Positions 53,936 to 64,000 of a stretch of 64,000 nucleotides of DNA are shown piece after piece; within the stretch, counting starts at the first letter, position 1, and each line of letters opens with the position of its first letter. The translations under genes and the position numbers were made by a program. The notes beneath the pieces were generated by a model. The model saw only the letters and a list, made by a program, of their open reading frames with translations. It had not been told where the DNA came from and made no database searches. The stretch is from Salvelinus alpinus (lineage: Eukaryota > Chordata > Actinopteri > Salmoniformes > Salmonidae): the NCBI RefSeq assembly GCF_045679555.1, contig NC_092094.1, positions 16,487,112 through 16,551,111 of the forward strand, written 5' to 3'.

Positions 53936-54060
53936 GGAAAAGTAAAAAAGAGAACATAAAAGAAATATAACCAGTGGTTGTTGCTAAAAGTGAAGATCAC
54001 ATAGGCACATTTCTATAAAGCAAACCAAATCCTATCTACATACCCCAAAACTAGGCCAAG

Positions 54061-54145
54061 GCCCTACACTAAGTCAGGAAAAAACTACAGGCCCTACACT
54101 AAGTCAGGAAAAAACTACAGGCCCTACACTAAGTCAGGAAAAACC
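54061..54145. repeat. 30-bp tandem repeat, about three copies
   Basis: GCCCTACACTAAGTCAGGAA plus AAAACTACAG repeated head to tail, just downstream of the RNF141 stop codon and thus probably in its 3' UTR. Confidence 0.9.
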
Positions 54146-54210
54146 CCAAACTATTCCCGATGTCAGTTTGTCTGTCACTAGTTTATCAAAGTGTCTTAGT
54201 GTTGAGTAGT

Positions 54211-56222
54211 TTAAGGTCTGTGTGGATGGCCTGCCTCGTCAGCCAGGTTGAGGATATAGCCAGCTATGTCCTCCTCTGTAGGGGCATCAGGCATCACCCA
54301 CGACTCATTAGCAGCTGTCACTTGCAAGCGGCATATCGGACAATTCCTGCTCTGCCCACTCCTATGAAAACAAACCAATTAATTTAATTGACTCAAATTA
54401 CCCATGAAAATAGACCTTGTGACAACAGATTTATCTGTGGACTGTTGTGGCTAGTGTCCGTCTCTCTTACCACTTGTCAATGCACTTCTGACAGAAGCTG
54501 TGAGCACAGGGCAGGATGAGGTCAGATTTCCCATCCATGCAGATACAGCACTCTTCCTCATCAGTCAACTGCTTCACCCTGTATGGGAATAAACACAATG
54601 GCTTGCATCACAGACAGATCACTCAGCTTCCAGACTTCCTCTTTCTCACAATTGAGAAGAGCAAAGTAATAAATGAGACTTGGAAGGATGGCAACGCAAG
54701 ACTACACACAGAAATATGAAAGAAAACACACACACAGTGATGTACTAACCTGCCCATCCACATGCTGGCCTGACAGGAGTCCCCTGATGGGAGGTTTCCA
54801 GACGGGAGGCTGGCGCCCTCTGCTGACAGCACCTCTGCTGCCTGGCTGGTAATGTCATGGTACAGCTGAATGAACTGGTACAGGTTCATGATGCGAGACG
54901 CCTCCACCATACCATTTTCTTTGTTGATCTGACAAACCACAGGGCAATAAGACACTTTTCAGTCTCAAAAACATGCACATGCCATGAACACACACTGCAA
55001 ACAATTTAAGTTTCAAAAACACACACATGCCCCATAAAAAGCGAGCGAGAATGGAGACTGATTCACAATGACAAGTCTCATTCATTTTCAGTTTGACCCT
55101 CTCTCACCTTCGTACAAACTATCCTCACAGCCACTTTCCACAGAGCAGAGGCGTCCGAGCCAGTCTGAACTTCAAAGATCAGGTGTTTTTGCTGTCTAGC
55201 TGCCAGCTTAGCCGTCCTGTCCAGTTCACATTCATGGAGAAACATTGTTTAAATTATTTCACTGTAAGGGAAGGACTCACTAATGGGAACAATGTAATAG
55301 TCGTGGAGAAGATTAGGCTCATCCCCACCAATTAAAGGGATATTTGATTATCATGAGTCATGACATTTTTGCAAGGTAAGGTAAGTCACTCTTAAAGTTA
55401 TCTAAGAGTTTGTTTTATGCCACTGGTTAAGTGCTGTCATCCAACCAAAGCAATGCATTTTCTGTTCAATTCAACACCGACACCAAACTATCCTTATTTT
55501 CTGTCACTTACTGCCTATGAGAGCTAAATTTACACTAGCGGCAGCAAGGCCTACTGATTGGGGAAGAGACTAGGTTAAATTCCAGTTGGCCGAGAACGCT
55601 CTAGCTAGAGCTGGGACAAGAATCGACACCGACCATACCGATCACGTAATGATATCAGCAAAATGCCTGCAATAATAAGCAGCCTATACTATAGAAATGT
55701 GAAGTTTGAAATGAAATACATTTACTATTATGTGCGATTGTTAATGGAACAATTGATAGATACAACCGTCAAAACTAGTAGTAGTGGTTTAAATGATAAC
55801 AAAAAAAAGTAAAACGTTCCATTTATCGTTATATCAATTCAGGCAATTTATCGCCGCTCTCTAGCTCTTGACTATGTTCATAACCTGGATCATGTCAGTT
55901 AATAACCAGTGGTGTAATGGGATAATGATCAAGAAGTGCCAGAGGAGGACCAGTATGTCACTTTGGGGCCTTAGCCTACCATCTGGAAATGAAAGAGAGC
56001 TTTTCTCTTTGCCTACTGACTTATTACAAAGAACAGTGGAAACATAGAGTATATTGACAGTATGACACAACATGGTCAGCCTTACATGTCATTGAGCTCT
56101 GCCACCCTGCCCAGGAACTCCTCGTAGTTGAGGTAACCGCTGTCGCGTACCAGCCCAGCATGTTTCACCAGCTTCTCAGGTAGACTGGTCATCACTGCCT
56201 GGCCTGAGATCTGCTGGCCCAT
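54211..56222 (-). CDS. rnf141: RING finger protein 141
   Basis: A RING-type protein, probably an E3 ubiquitin ligase (family knowledge). Exons in transcript order: 56222-56086, 55216-55108, 54928-54750, 54578-54471 and 54361-54211. Phases agree and give 227 residues, against about 230 in mammals as recalled. The N-terminus MGQQISGQ fits an N-myristoylation site. Mid-region [23 protein letters not shown] and [10 protein letters not shown] match RNF141. The C-terminal C3HC4 RING ([27 protein letters not shown]...RNCPIC) is complete. It ends GHPHRP then TAA. On the minus strand the start exon is preceded by an acceptor-like TTCTCATAG at about 56247. The gene converges on AMPD3, as in other vertebrates. 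Intron 1 is short; a possible 5' exon upstream was not identified. Confidence 0.97.
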
Positions 56223-56368
56223 CCCGACCGCGCTCACGAAAAAGCACTATGAGAAGACGGTGCAGGGGGGCCTGACCGGGGGATACCCAAACAAACACAA
56301 GCAAAGTCACCAAGTCATTTACCTACCGCCTGGCCTGAGATCTGCTGGCCCATCCCGACCGCGCTCAC
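56197..56368 (-). repeat. Duplicated RNF141 start region
   Basis: A 41-base block (56197-56237) covering the RNF141 ATG and its first codons is repeated exactly at 56328-56368, 131 bases further upstream in the gene's direction. The upstream copy also reads ATGGGCCAGCAGATCTCAGG but then runs into GTAGGT, a donor-like sequence, instead of the rest of the coding exon. A hAT-like end follows 9 bases after the second copy. Confidence 0.9.
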
Positions 56369-56377
56369 ACAAAAGAG

Positions 56378-58038
56378 CAGTGGTTCCCAAACTTGTTATA
56401 GTCCCGTACCCCTTCAAACATTCAACTTCCAGCTGTACCCCCTCTAGCACCAAGGTCAGCGCACTCTCAAATGTTTTTTTGCAATCATTGTAAGCCTGCC
56501 ACACACACACAATACATTTATTAAACATAAGAATGAGTGTGAGTTGTCATCACAACCCGGCTCATGGTAAGTGACAAAGAGCTCTTATAGGTCCAGGGCA
56601 CAAATAATAATATAATAACAATCAATAATTTTGCTCTTTATTTAACCATCTTACATATAAAACCTTATTTGTTCATTGAAAATTGTGAATAACTCACCAC
56701 AGGTTAATGAGAAGGGTGTGCTTGAAAGGATGCACATATCTCTACAATGTTGGGTTGAGAGTCTGTCTTAAATCATTTTCCATACACAGTCTGTGCCTGT
56801 ATTTATTTTTCATGCTGTGAGGGCAGAGAATCCACTCTCACATAGGTACGTGGTTGCAAAAGGCATCAGTGTCTTAACAGCGCGATTACTCTGGAGCGCA
56901 GCCCAATCCAGAAACCTGGCAGTGGCTTATGATTAAATAAAATTTCACAGAACCGCTTGTTGCAGTTTCTCTTGTTCAGATATCGGTAAGTGGACTGGAG
57001 GCAGGACATGAAAGGGATAACGAATCCAGTTGTTTGTGTCATCCGTTTCGGGAAAGTACCTGCGTAATTGCGCACCCAATTCACTCAGGTGCTTCGCTAT
57101 ATCACATTTGACATTGCCCGTTTGAGTTCATTTGCACACACAAAAAAAAAATCATACAATGATGGAAAGACCTGTGTGTTGTCCTTGTTAATGCAGACAG
57201 AGAAGAGCTTCAACTTCTTAATCATAGCCTCAATCTTTCCCCGCACAATGAATATAGTTGCGGAGAGTCCCTGTAATCCTAGACTCAGATCATTCAGACG
57301 AGAAAAAACATCACCCAGATAGGCCAGTCCAGTCGTGTGAGAAACTCGTCATCATGCAAGCGGTCAGACAAGTGAAAATTATGGTCAGTAAAGAAAACTA
57401 AGCTCATCTCTCAATTTTAAAAAAACGTGTCAATACTTTGCCCCTTGATAACCAGCTTCTTTCTGTAAGTTGTAAAAGCGTTACATGGTCGCTGCCCATA
57501 TCATTGCATAGTGCAGAAAATACACGAGAGTTCAGGGGCCTTGCTTTAACAAAGTTAACCATTTTCACTGTAGTGTCCAAAACATCTTTCAAGCATTCCC
57601 TTGGCAGCAAGAGCCTCTCTGTGGATGCTGCAGTGTACCCAAGTGGCGTTGGGAGCAACTGCTTGCACACGCATTACCAGTCAACTATGTCTCCCTGTCA
57701 CGCCATCAGTGCAGATACCAACATGAGCAGCAGCTACATTTGGCTACATAGTGGAATTCCCGCGAGAGAGTAATGGTTAATGTGATTGGATGTTAATTAT
57801 TTGACTAGGCTACCTGTATTTGAGATTGTGTTGTTATTTCACTGAACACTAGATGGTTTAATTTAATTTTTGGCAGTGAAACGAGGCTACTCAGGCGAGA
57901 AAAAAACCTCACCCAAATGTATAGCCCCATTGGAAAATATAAATGGACTGTTTGAAAATGTGAAGAAAAATATATAATTTTTTTATGTGAATCACATTTT
58001 TGTTTGGCGTACCCCAGACGGCATTGCGCATATCCCTG
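56378..58038 (-). mobile_element. hAT element with ZBED5-like transposase remains
   Basis: The left end CAGTGGTTCCCAAAC and right end (CATATCCCTG) fit hAT termini. Flanking octamers CAAAAGAG and TAAAACAG agree at 6 of 8 positions, a plausible old target duplication. The minus-strand coding remnant includes MVNFVKARPLNSRVFSALCN (57562 leftward), TERSWLSRGKVLTRFF and, in another frame, WAALQSNRAVKTLMPFATTY then LCESGFSAL near 56840-56920, the hAT dimerisation region. Several stops and shifts break it. Confidence 0.8.
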
Positions 58039-58559
58039 TAAAACAGCTCATTTCCCTCTCCTCCCCATGGCAAAATGAGTAGAATTCCATGACATTAGCT
58101 ATATCTTCTCTCCGCCTCATGGCAAAATGTGTAGAATTTGAGATATTAAATAACCTTAGTCATTTTGTAAAAATATCTAAAGGGATGGACTGCTAGGTAA
58201 CTTTACTTTCAATGTATTGACATGGCAATATAATGTTACAATTACTGTCATATCCACTTGAATATTGAGGCAGTTAGAGCTGCACAAAAAACAGCCATTC
58301 TGGGCTAGCTAGTTACTAGCACAGAATTGATAGGTTTATATATCAAAGATGAGTTTACGTTAATGTGTCCAGAAAAACTTCATCACCAATATCAATGTTA
58401 CAATAGTAACTGTAACTAATGATGTCAGGACTGTTATGTAATCAACTCAGACATCAGTTAACATGGTGGCTTCAATTTGTTACTTTGTAACTATAACATT
58501 GATAAGATTCCTACAAAATAATCTGCTTTCCATAGACAAGTACACCTTAGCGTGGTCGG
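58039..58559. other. Intergenic, nothing recognised
   Basis: AT-rich sequence with no recognisable feature. Confidence 0.45.
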
Positions 58560-59555
58560 TATTTCATTTGGAACAATAAGGATATTTTGTAGAGAAATAA
58601 AGTTTTTATTTTTTTAAGAACTAGTTTAATAAACATATCCCGCTGGTGATTCAACTTTTTAATGCAGAAGGATTGTTACTCAATTATGAGGATTTTTTTT
58701 ATCCCGTTACAATATCCCTGTTACACCTAGAGAGTTCGCCATAGTCTTTGATGCTCTTCCATCTGGAACTCTCATGTTGTTTAGAGGTGTAACCAGACCT
58801 TACCTTCTTGACCTGCCCTTGCTTGATCCAGTTGTCTCTCCAATAGTAAACATGTTTCTCATTGCTCCCTCAGAATAACATATCTATACGTGCTTAATTT
58901 CAAAGGGATATTGTTTCCATTCCTTATGTCACAACTTACTGAAATACATTTGTCAATAATATCTATTGGGGAAAAAGTCTGGTTATTACCGTACAAATAC
59001 CTGCTTGTTAACAAGGTCAAAGAGGTCTCTTTCAGAATCATCCGTAAGTATTACCCTGCGAGTCAGTACATGAAGAAACTCAGACATGAACAGTATTTTT
59101 TGTGTTGAGCATCCAGAAACAGTTTCTACATGTAAAGATATTATGGAAAGATATTCATAGTTTAATAATTGTTAATATTCTTGATTACTTGTTTTTTTTT
59201 AAATGGGAGAACGTTCTGCTTCCTTAACTATAAAAAGGATAAAGAAAAACAATTCGCATTCATCTAATTGTGCTAATGGAAAACTTTCATATTGATAAAT
59301 GTAAATTCACTTGTAATAAATCACTCTTCTGTTTTTTCTATAAGAATTCGAGCAGTACATTAAGACCGTTCTACATTCTTCTAATAAGAAAGCTGCTAAA
59401 ACAATCAATGTGTGCATCTTTTAAGGTATTTGTATAATCAGAAATTTGTTGTACCCCCTAGCATATGTTATCATTGTCTGTTTGTATACTTCTTGTATGT
59501 ATACTGATTTTTCTGCAATAAAATAAAATGTGACCAAAAAAAGAGAATTAAAAAA
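58560..59555 (+). pseudogene. 5'-truncated L1/Tx1-like LINE end
   Basis: Plus-strand frames contain EKVWLLPYKYLLVNKVKEVSF (from about 58965), typical of the region after reverse transcriptase in Tx1-type LINEs, and FEQYIKTVLHSSNKKAAKTI near 59345. Stops and shifts separate them. It ends in an A-rich tail (AATAAAATAAAATG near 59517 and AAAAAAAG). The left boundary is approximate. Confidence 0.7.
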
Positions 59556-59830
59556 ACGTCAGTTAGCAAGTTAGCTAGCGTAGTTTGCCTTGAAACGAAA
59601 ACTTGCTGTCACACGAAAGGCTTGCCCAGCCTTTGGCATTTTATCTACAGTACTGCATCTGGCACATGCATCGCGCTAATTATCTACGTTAGCTAACTGG
59701 CGTTATCACAATTTATTTATTGGTAGGCTCAGATGCTAACTTAGATAGCTAACGCTAGCTAAGAGAAAAACACACACAAGCCCATATAAGAAAATCGGTC
59801 TACATTTGGTGACAACAGTTCAGCTTACCT
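59556..59830. other. Unclassified sequence with a donor-like site
   Basis: No repeat was recognised; several GTTAGCTAGC/GCTAGCTAA motifs. On the minus strand, CAG|GTAAGC ends exactly where the Harbinger end begins (59830), so it may mark a disrupted exon edge or be coincidence. Confidence 0.4.
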
Positions 59831-60055
59831 GGGGCCTGTTGCACAAAAGTAGAATTAAGACATCCGGGATAAATGACTCAGCTGAGCTCAATGAAGCCAA
59901 AACATGTGCGTCCAGGCTTAATTGGTTGCACAAAGACCAAGCCAGGATGAGCAGACACGGATTCATTAAGCCAGGTGAAACCAATCCTGGATAGGTGCGC
60001 GCTCACGGCTCACTCAAATAGACCCCGCCACAGATCACAGATTAACTGATTTACC

Positions 60056-60474
60056 ATGGCAACTAGAGCCGCGTACTTTTCCCCGTCGGAAGCACAAATC
60101 CTCATGGAGGCATACGAGGAGGTAAAATATATAATTAAGAAGAAAGGCAACACCGCCACAGTGATAAAGCAAAGAGAAAAACCGTGGCAAAGTATTGCAG
60201 ACCGCCTGAATGCGTAAGTAGTGCACAATTACACACTCACCGCTCCGCTGAAACATCACAATTACAATTCAAATATTTAATTCACATCTCCAAAAATGCA
60301 GTTGTACTGTAATTATGAAACGGTTAAATTTTTAATTGAAATGCACTGCAGATATGAGTGAAATTGTGTAAAGTAACTCCATCACACTGTATAAAGCTAT
60401 GATAAATTTTTTGATATTTTTACTGAAAACAAGACAAAAATACCAAGTAATTTTTTGCAGTGTGACTCCATTAA

Positions 60475-60516
<42 letters not shown>

Positions 60517-61654
60517 TAAACATGAACGGGCCAAAACGGACATGGCAGCAGGTCAAAATCAAATACAAGAACATTCTGCAGAATGGTATGGTCCCTGACT
60601 AATATTTAACAAAGCACAAGCATATATTGTACCCAGAAGGTGCCTGCTCACACATTGTCTGTACTGTTTTAGCAGTGAAAAAGAATACCCACAGACAAGG
60701 CACGGGTGGTGGGTCACCAAAGGCTGACCTTACCCCAGCAGAGGACATGGCCTTGGAGCTAAATAAAGGCAGGCCCGTCTTAGAGGGGATCCCTGGGGGG
60801 AAAGAGACGAGCATAGGTTCCTCCCAAGATGCCACCCGCTTCATTCAAGGTATGTCCTTCCATCTCTACATGGGATACAACCACATTCATATTGAATCAA
60901 TTTGGACTGTCTGACTTTGGTTTACCTATTGCCTTGCAGTGTCTGGCAGCACTGTGTTCCTGTTAGAGCCACCAGCACAAGCACCAGACGATGCTGATCC
61001 AGTGAGTACTCCATCAAAGGCATACTGTAGGCCTGGCATGTCTTGTCTACTAGCTTCAATATGAATCCGATTAAATGTGATAGGGTGAAGGCCCCAGTGC
61101 AGCAGCAACAGCACATGATGGAGACGATGATGAGGAGGAGACCATCTCTGGATTCCAGAAGGCATGAGGTATCATGTTAAGACTGTGAAAGTACTATTTA
61201 CTCTACAATGGTGAGGAGTCCTCATCAAAATCAAAAAATCTAATTTCTTTTACAGGACCCAGATGCTATACAGTGGGAAAACCAGCCTGGCAACATAGTG
61301 CGTATTAATAAAAGGACACCACATCCTGCCAAATTCCAGCTGCGCTAATTGTATTGTGTTCACAGAGCTCACAAGCTATCAGAAAGTTGTATGGCAACCA
61401 CCTCCGGCGCCAAATAGAACTGGCAGACATAGACATTCAGTACAAGAAGAAAAAGATGGAAAATCTTGCACTGGAGTCCGAAATAAAAAAGAGGACAATT
61501 AGGAAACTGGACCTTGAAATAAAAAAACTTGAGAGGGAGGTGAGATATGCCTTCAATGTACACTGTATGCTAACTGTAACACAAATGTATTAATCATTAT
61601 TTTTCTTTCCTCCCCCAGCTCCAAGAAGATGACACAGCTCAAAATAAAAATTAG
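60056..61654 (+). pseudogene. Harbinger Myb/SANT-like protein, one frameshift
   Basis: In Harbinger elements this protein binds DNA and helps the nuclease enter the nucleus (family knowledge). Exons: 60056-60213, 60515-60585, 60673-60849, 60940-61001, 61084-61168, 61256-61297, 61366-61539 and 61619-61654, all with GT-AG borders. The N-terminus (MATRAAYFSPSEAQILMEAY...WQSIADRLNA) and KRTWQQVKIKYKNIL form the Myb/SANT fold. The C-terminus is coiled coil (IELADIDIQYKKKKMENLALE). Every exon keeps phase except 61084-61168 (85 bases). After DDDEEETIS it reads into TGA at the exon end, while the +1 frame gives LDSRRHE and joins exon 6 correctly. Restored length would be about 268 residues. A 2-base loss in the CTCT run near 61146-61150 is the simplest reading; a sequencing error is possible. 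Confidence 0.88.
60477..60512. repeat. (TG)n microsatellite
   Basis: About 18 TG repeats forming the end of intron 1 of the Harbinger Myb-like gene. The acceptor is the TAG directly after the run. Confidence 0.95.
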
Positions 61655-61874
61655 GTATATTCTCGTAAAGTCAAGTGAGCCATGACATATGAGCTCTTAT
61701 TGTGAGCACACAGGACGGTGGCATCTTTCTAAGTTTTTTTTTATTTTCCCAGCAATCAGTACAACCAAGTCATCGTTATAAGGCATCGCCCTCTTTTGCC
61801 CACCCCCCCAGCACCAGGTGTGGCCACTAGCCTATATGAAGGCCCAAAATTGTGTGTTCCTTTCTGCTCTGACA

Positions 61875-63165
61875 ATGGCATGCCCATTCGTGCGAGATGT
61901 GGTGGATGAAGAAGCACTTGTGCTGAGGAGAGCCTTCAGGCGAGAAAGGGTCTTCAGGGACCGGTTGGACCCACTGGCCTTCCCTGATGACCATCTATAT
62001 GAAAGATACAGGTTTTCTGCAGATGGCATCAGGTATCTATGCAGACTACTGGGTCCCAGGATTAAGCACCGCACTGCACGGAGCCATGCACTGAGTGTGG
62101 AGCAAATGGTTTGTGTGGCCTTGCGCTTTTTTGCTAGTGGAGCCTTCCTGTACTCAGTGGGGGATGCAGAACAGCTGAACAAGGCCACAATTTGCCGCAC
62201 AATAAGGAGTGTGTGTCTGGCTATCAAAGCATTAGCAGATGTCTTCATCTCCTTCCCTGGCCACAGAAGACTCTGTGACATCAAAGAGGAGTTCTATAGG
62301 ATTGCAGGTAAGAGGATCTACAAATTACAGGACAACTGTTAACACATAGTAGGATACTCATTACTTTGTGTGACAGGTTTCCCCAATGTCATTGGTGCAG
62401 TGGACTGCACACACATAAGGATAAAAGCCCCCTCAGGTGCCCATGAGGCCGATTTTGTGAATAGGAAATCCTTTCACAGCATTAATGTTCAGGTGAACAT
62501 AACTTTTTGATATTGTCCATTGACGAACACTCTGCATTGCCAGTGATGTGCATTGATTGGTGTAATATTCCTCATCTTATGATTTCAGATGGTCTGCAAT
62601 GCTGACTGTGTGATCAGCAATGTTGTGGCAAAATGGCCTGGCTCAGTCCATGACTCCAGAATCTTTCGGGCCTCTGAAATCTATCAGTGCCTATCACAAG
62701 GTAAGCCACACAACCCCTATTTATAACCATCATGGCTGTGTCAAGAATATCACTGTGTTTATGAGGTAGTAATGATGAGATTTTGTGTTGACAGGTGAAT
62801 TCTCTGGTGTGTTGCTGGGAGACAGGGGGTATGGCTGCCAGCCTTTTCTCCTGACACCTTTCACAGACCCCCAGGAAGCACAGCAGGCCTACAACCATGC
62901 CCATGCCAGGACCAGGGCCAGAGTTGAAATGACCTTTGGCCTCCTGAAGGCACGCTTTCACTGCCTTCACAAATTAAGGGTCAGCCCTGTTAGGGCATGT
63001 GATATTACTGTGGCTTGTGCTGTCCTCCACAATGTGGCCTGCCTGAGTAAGGAGAGGGCCCCCAGAGTGCCACCAGCCATGGACTGGGACAATCCGGCAA
63101 TCTTCCCTGATGACGACAGTGGTCGGCTGCTGAGGGACCAATATGTGTTGAATTATTTTAGTTAG
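61875..63165 (+). CDS. HARBI1-like Harbinger nuclease
   Basis: The DDE nuclease that would cut and paste the element. Exons 61875-62307, 62377-62492, 62589-62700 and 62795-63165 are GT-AG with matching phases and give 343 residues, against about 349 for human HARBI1 as recalled. The start [20 protein letters not shown] is the usual family start; an in-frame upstream ATG at 61836 is possible. The catalytic triad is visible: Asp in GAVDCTHI (exon 2), Asp in GSVHDSRIF (exon 3) and Glu in [17 protein letters not shown] (exon 4). LLGDRGYGC is present. There is no stop or frameshift. AATAAA at 63527 is a likely polyadenylation signal. It lies 220 bases after the Myb-like gene, in the same direction. 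Confidence 0.93.
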
Positions 63166-64000
63166 TATGTGTGCTTTCAATTTTGGTTAAATATGTCCTG
63201 CGGTGGCAGAGGAATTTGGGTTTTTTTGGGTTCGTTTTTTGACGAATTTGGCCTCTTATGATGTTTGTGCGGTATACTGTGTGTAATACAAGGCTGCAGG
63301 GAGGCTACTGCATCCATTCATTTGTCTGTTCAGTTGATGTGTATGGATTTGTCCTGCATTTATTTTAGTGTGCAGACATGCAGGGTGTGTTATATACAGA
63401 CCTTTGAATGTGTATGTATCATTTTGTATAATATGCTTGGATTCTGTGCTTTCCATCTTGTAGAGTCACTGTGACTTCAGTTTCGAAAGGAGCTGATGGT
63501 TTACCTGCTTTGTTTTGTCCTTATTCAATAAAGGAACATAATGTTACACATTGTGTTTTTATATTCATATGGAATGTGTATTTGTTTATATGACTACTAG
63601 GGCCACACTGAAGAAAAAGGATAAAGTCATAAATTTATGAGGCTGGTTCTTTCTGCAGAAAAGCTACATATTGTTTTTACAGTTTTGATACTTATGACAA
63701 TGTGATACTTAATATTCTGGCACATCAGCATGTCTTTGTTTATGAAACCATACTGAAGTACAATTTCACGAAATGCCCCACATCTGTCATTTTAACAACT
63801 GTCCTCCTTTAAAACAACTGGTTACAATATTATGACTTGTGTTTTTTTCCCCTCTGTGGCCCTAATATTCTATCATTTTATATATAGCCTTATAGTCTAT
63901 GGGAAACTGTAAATTATCTAATGATAGCAACATCATCTAAAAATCATTTTTTATCCAAAATCATTGAAATTAATGATCACAAACGTTTAAATAACAGTGG
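63166..64000. other. 3' part of the Harbinger element and flank
   Basis: Contains the nuclease 3' UTR with AATAAA at 63527-63532. The rest is AT-rich with no recognised gene and no visible right terminus. Confidence 0.5.

Larger units (their letters stand above)
59831..64000 (+). mobile_element. PIF/Harbinger DNA transposon, right end not in window
   Basis: The left terminal sequence GGGGCCTGTTGCACAAAAG starts at 59831, with a TTA just before it. The element carries both Harbinger genes in the same orientation: a Myb/SANT-type protein (60056-61654) and a HARBI1-type nuclease (61875-63165). No inverted copy of the left end (CTTTTGTGCAACAGG) was found up to 64000, so the right end lies beyond or is lost. 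Confidence 0.88.

Noticed and set aside
61832-62284. 150-residue minus frame
   Set aside because: Antisense shadow of HARBI1-like exon 1.

Overview
This window is genomic DNA from a ray-finned fish, almost certainly a salmonid (inference). The evidence is the density of Tc1-like transposons, L2-like and L1-like retrotransposons, a Harbinger element and interspersed repeats of types I recall as high-copy in trout and salmon. Added to these are vertebrate multi-exon genes whose translations can be aligned exon by exon to known families.

Layout. Positions 1-3425 are a 28-bp minisatellite lying in, or just 3' of, a minus-strand laminin beta gene (3449-10476). I reconstructed thirteen of its exons: laminin-EGF repeats, then beta coiled-coil. 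It carries several frameshifts and an in-frame stop, and no N-terminal LN exons are visible upstream, so it is called a pseudogene. Inside it, a 40-bp minisatellite (4397-5790) is a tandem amplification of the last exon bases plus the 5' splice site of one laminin exon. Positions 10.5-19.5 kb are mostly transposable elements. An intact 17-finger C2H2 zinc-finger gene sits at 19934-21568 (minus). A 286-bp palindrome with dinucleotide arms is at 22338-22623. A 4.7-kb, 39-bp minisatellite with 14-unit higher-order structure fills 24559-29300 and is open on both strands.

Positions 31.8-50.1 kb hold AMPD3 (plus strand; AMP deaminase 3). Fourteen coding exons rebuild a complete 761-residue protein. 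A candidate TATA promoter and noncoding first exon lie about 12 kb upstream, and the intervening intron contains Tc1 elements, a 100-base assembly gap and a nearly complete minus-strand L1-like LINE. RNF141 (minus, 54211-56222) is complete in five coding exons and convergent with AMPD3, the arrangement I recall for vertebrates. The 41 bp around its start codon is duplicated, with a degenerate hAT element beside the second copy.

The right end (59831-64000) is a Harbinger transposon. Its nuclease (HARBI1-like, four exons) is intact with its DDE residues. Its Myb/SANT partner has a single apparent 2-base frameshift in exon 5. The right end of the element is not seen and probably lies outside the window.

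How it fits together: two housekeeping genes (AMPD3, RNF141) are intact, a neighbouring laminin copy is decaying, and the remainder is transposable elements and several unusual tandem arrays. No new multi-gene system was recognised. The most unusual structures are the splice-donor minisatellite, the higher-order 39-bp array and the long palindrome.
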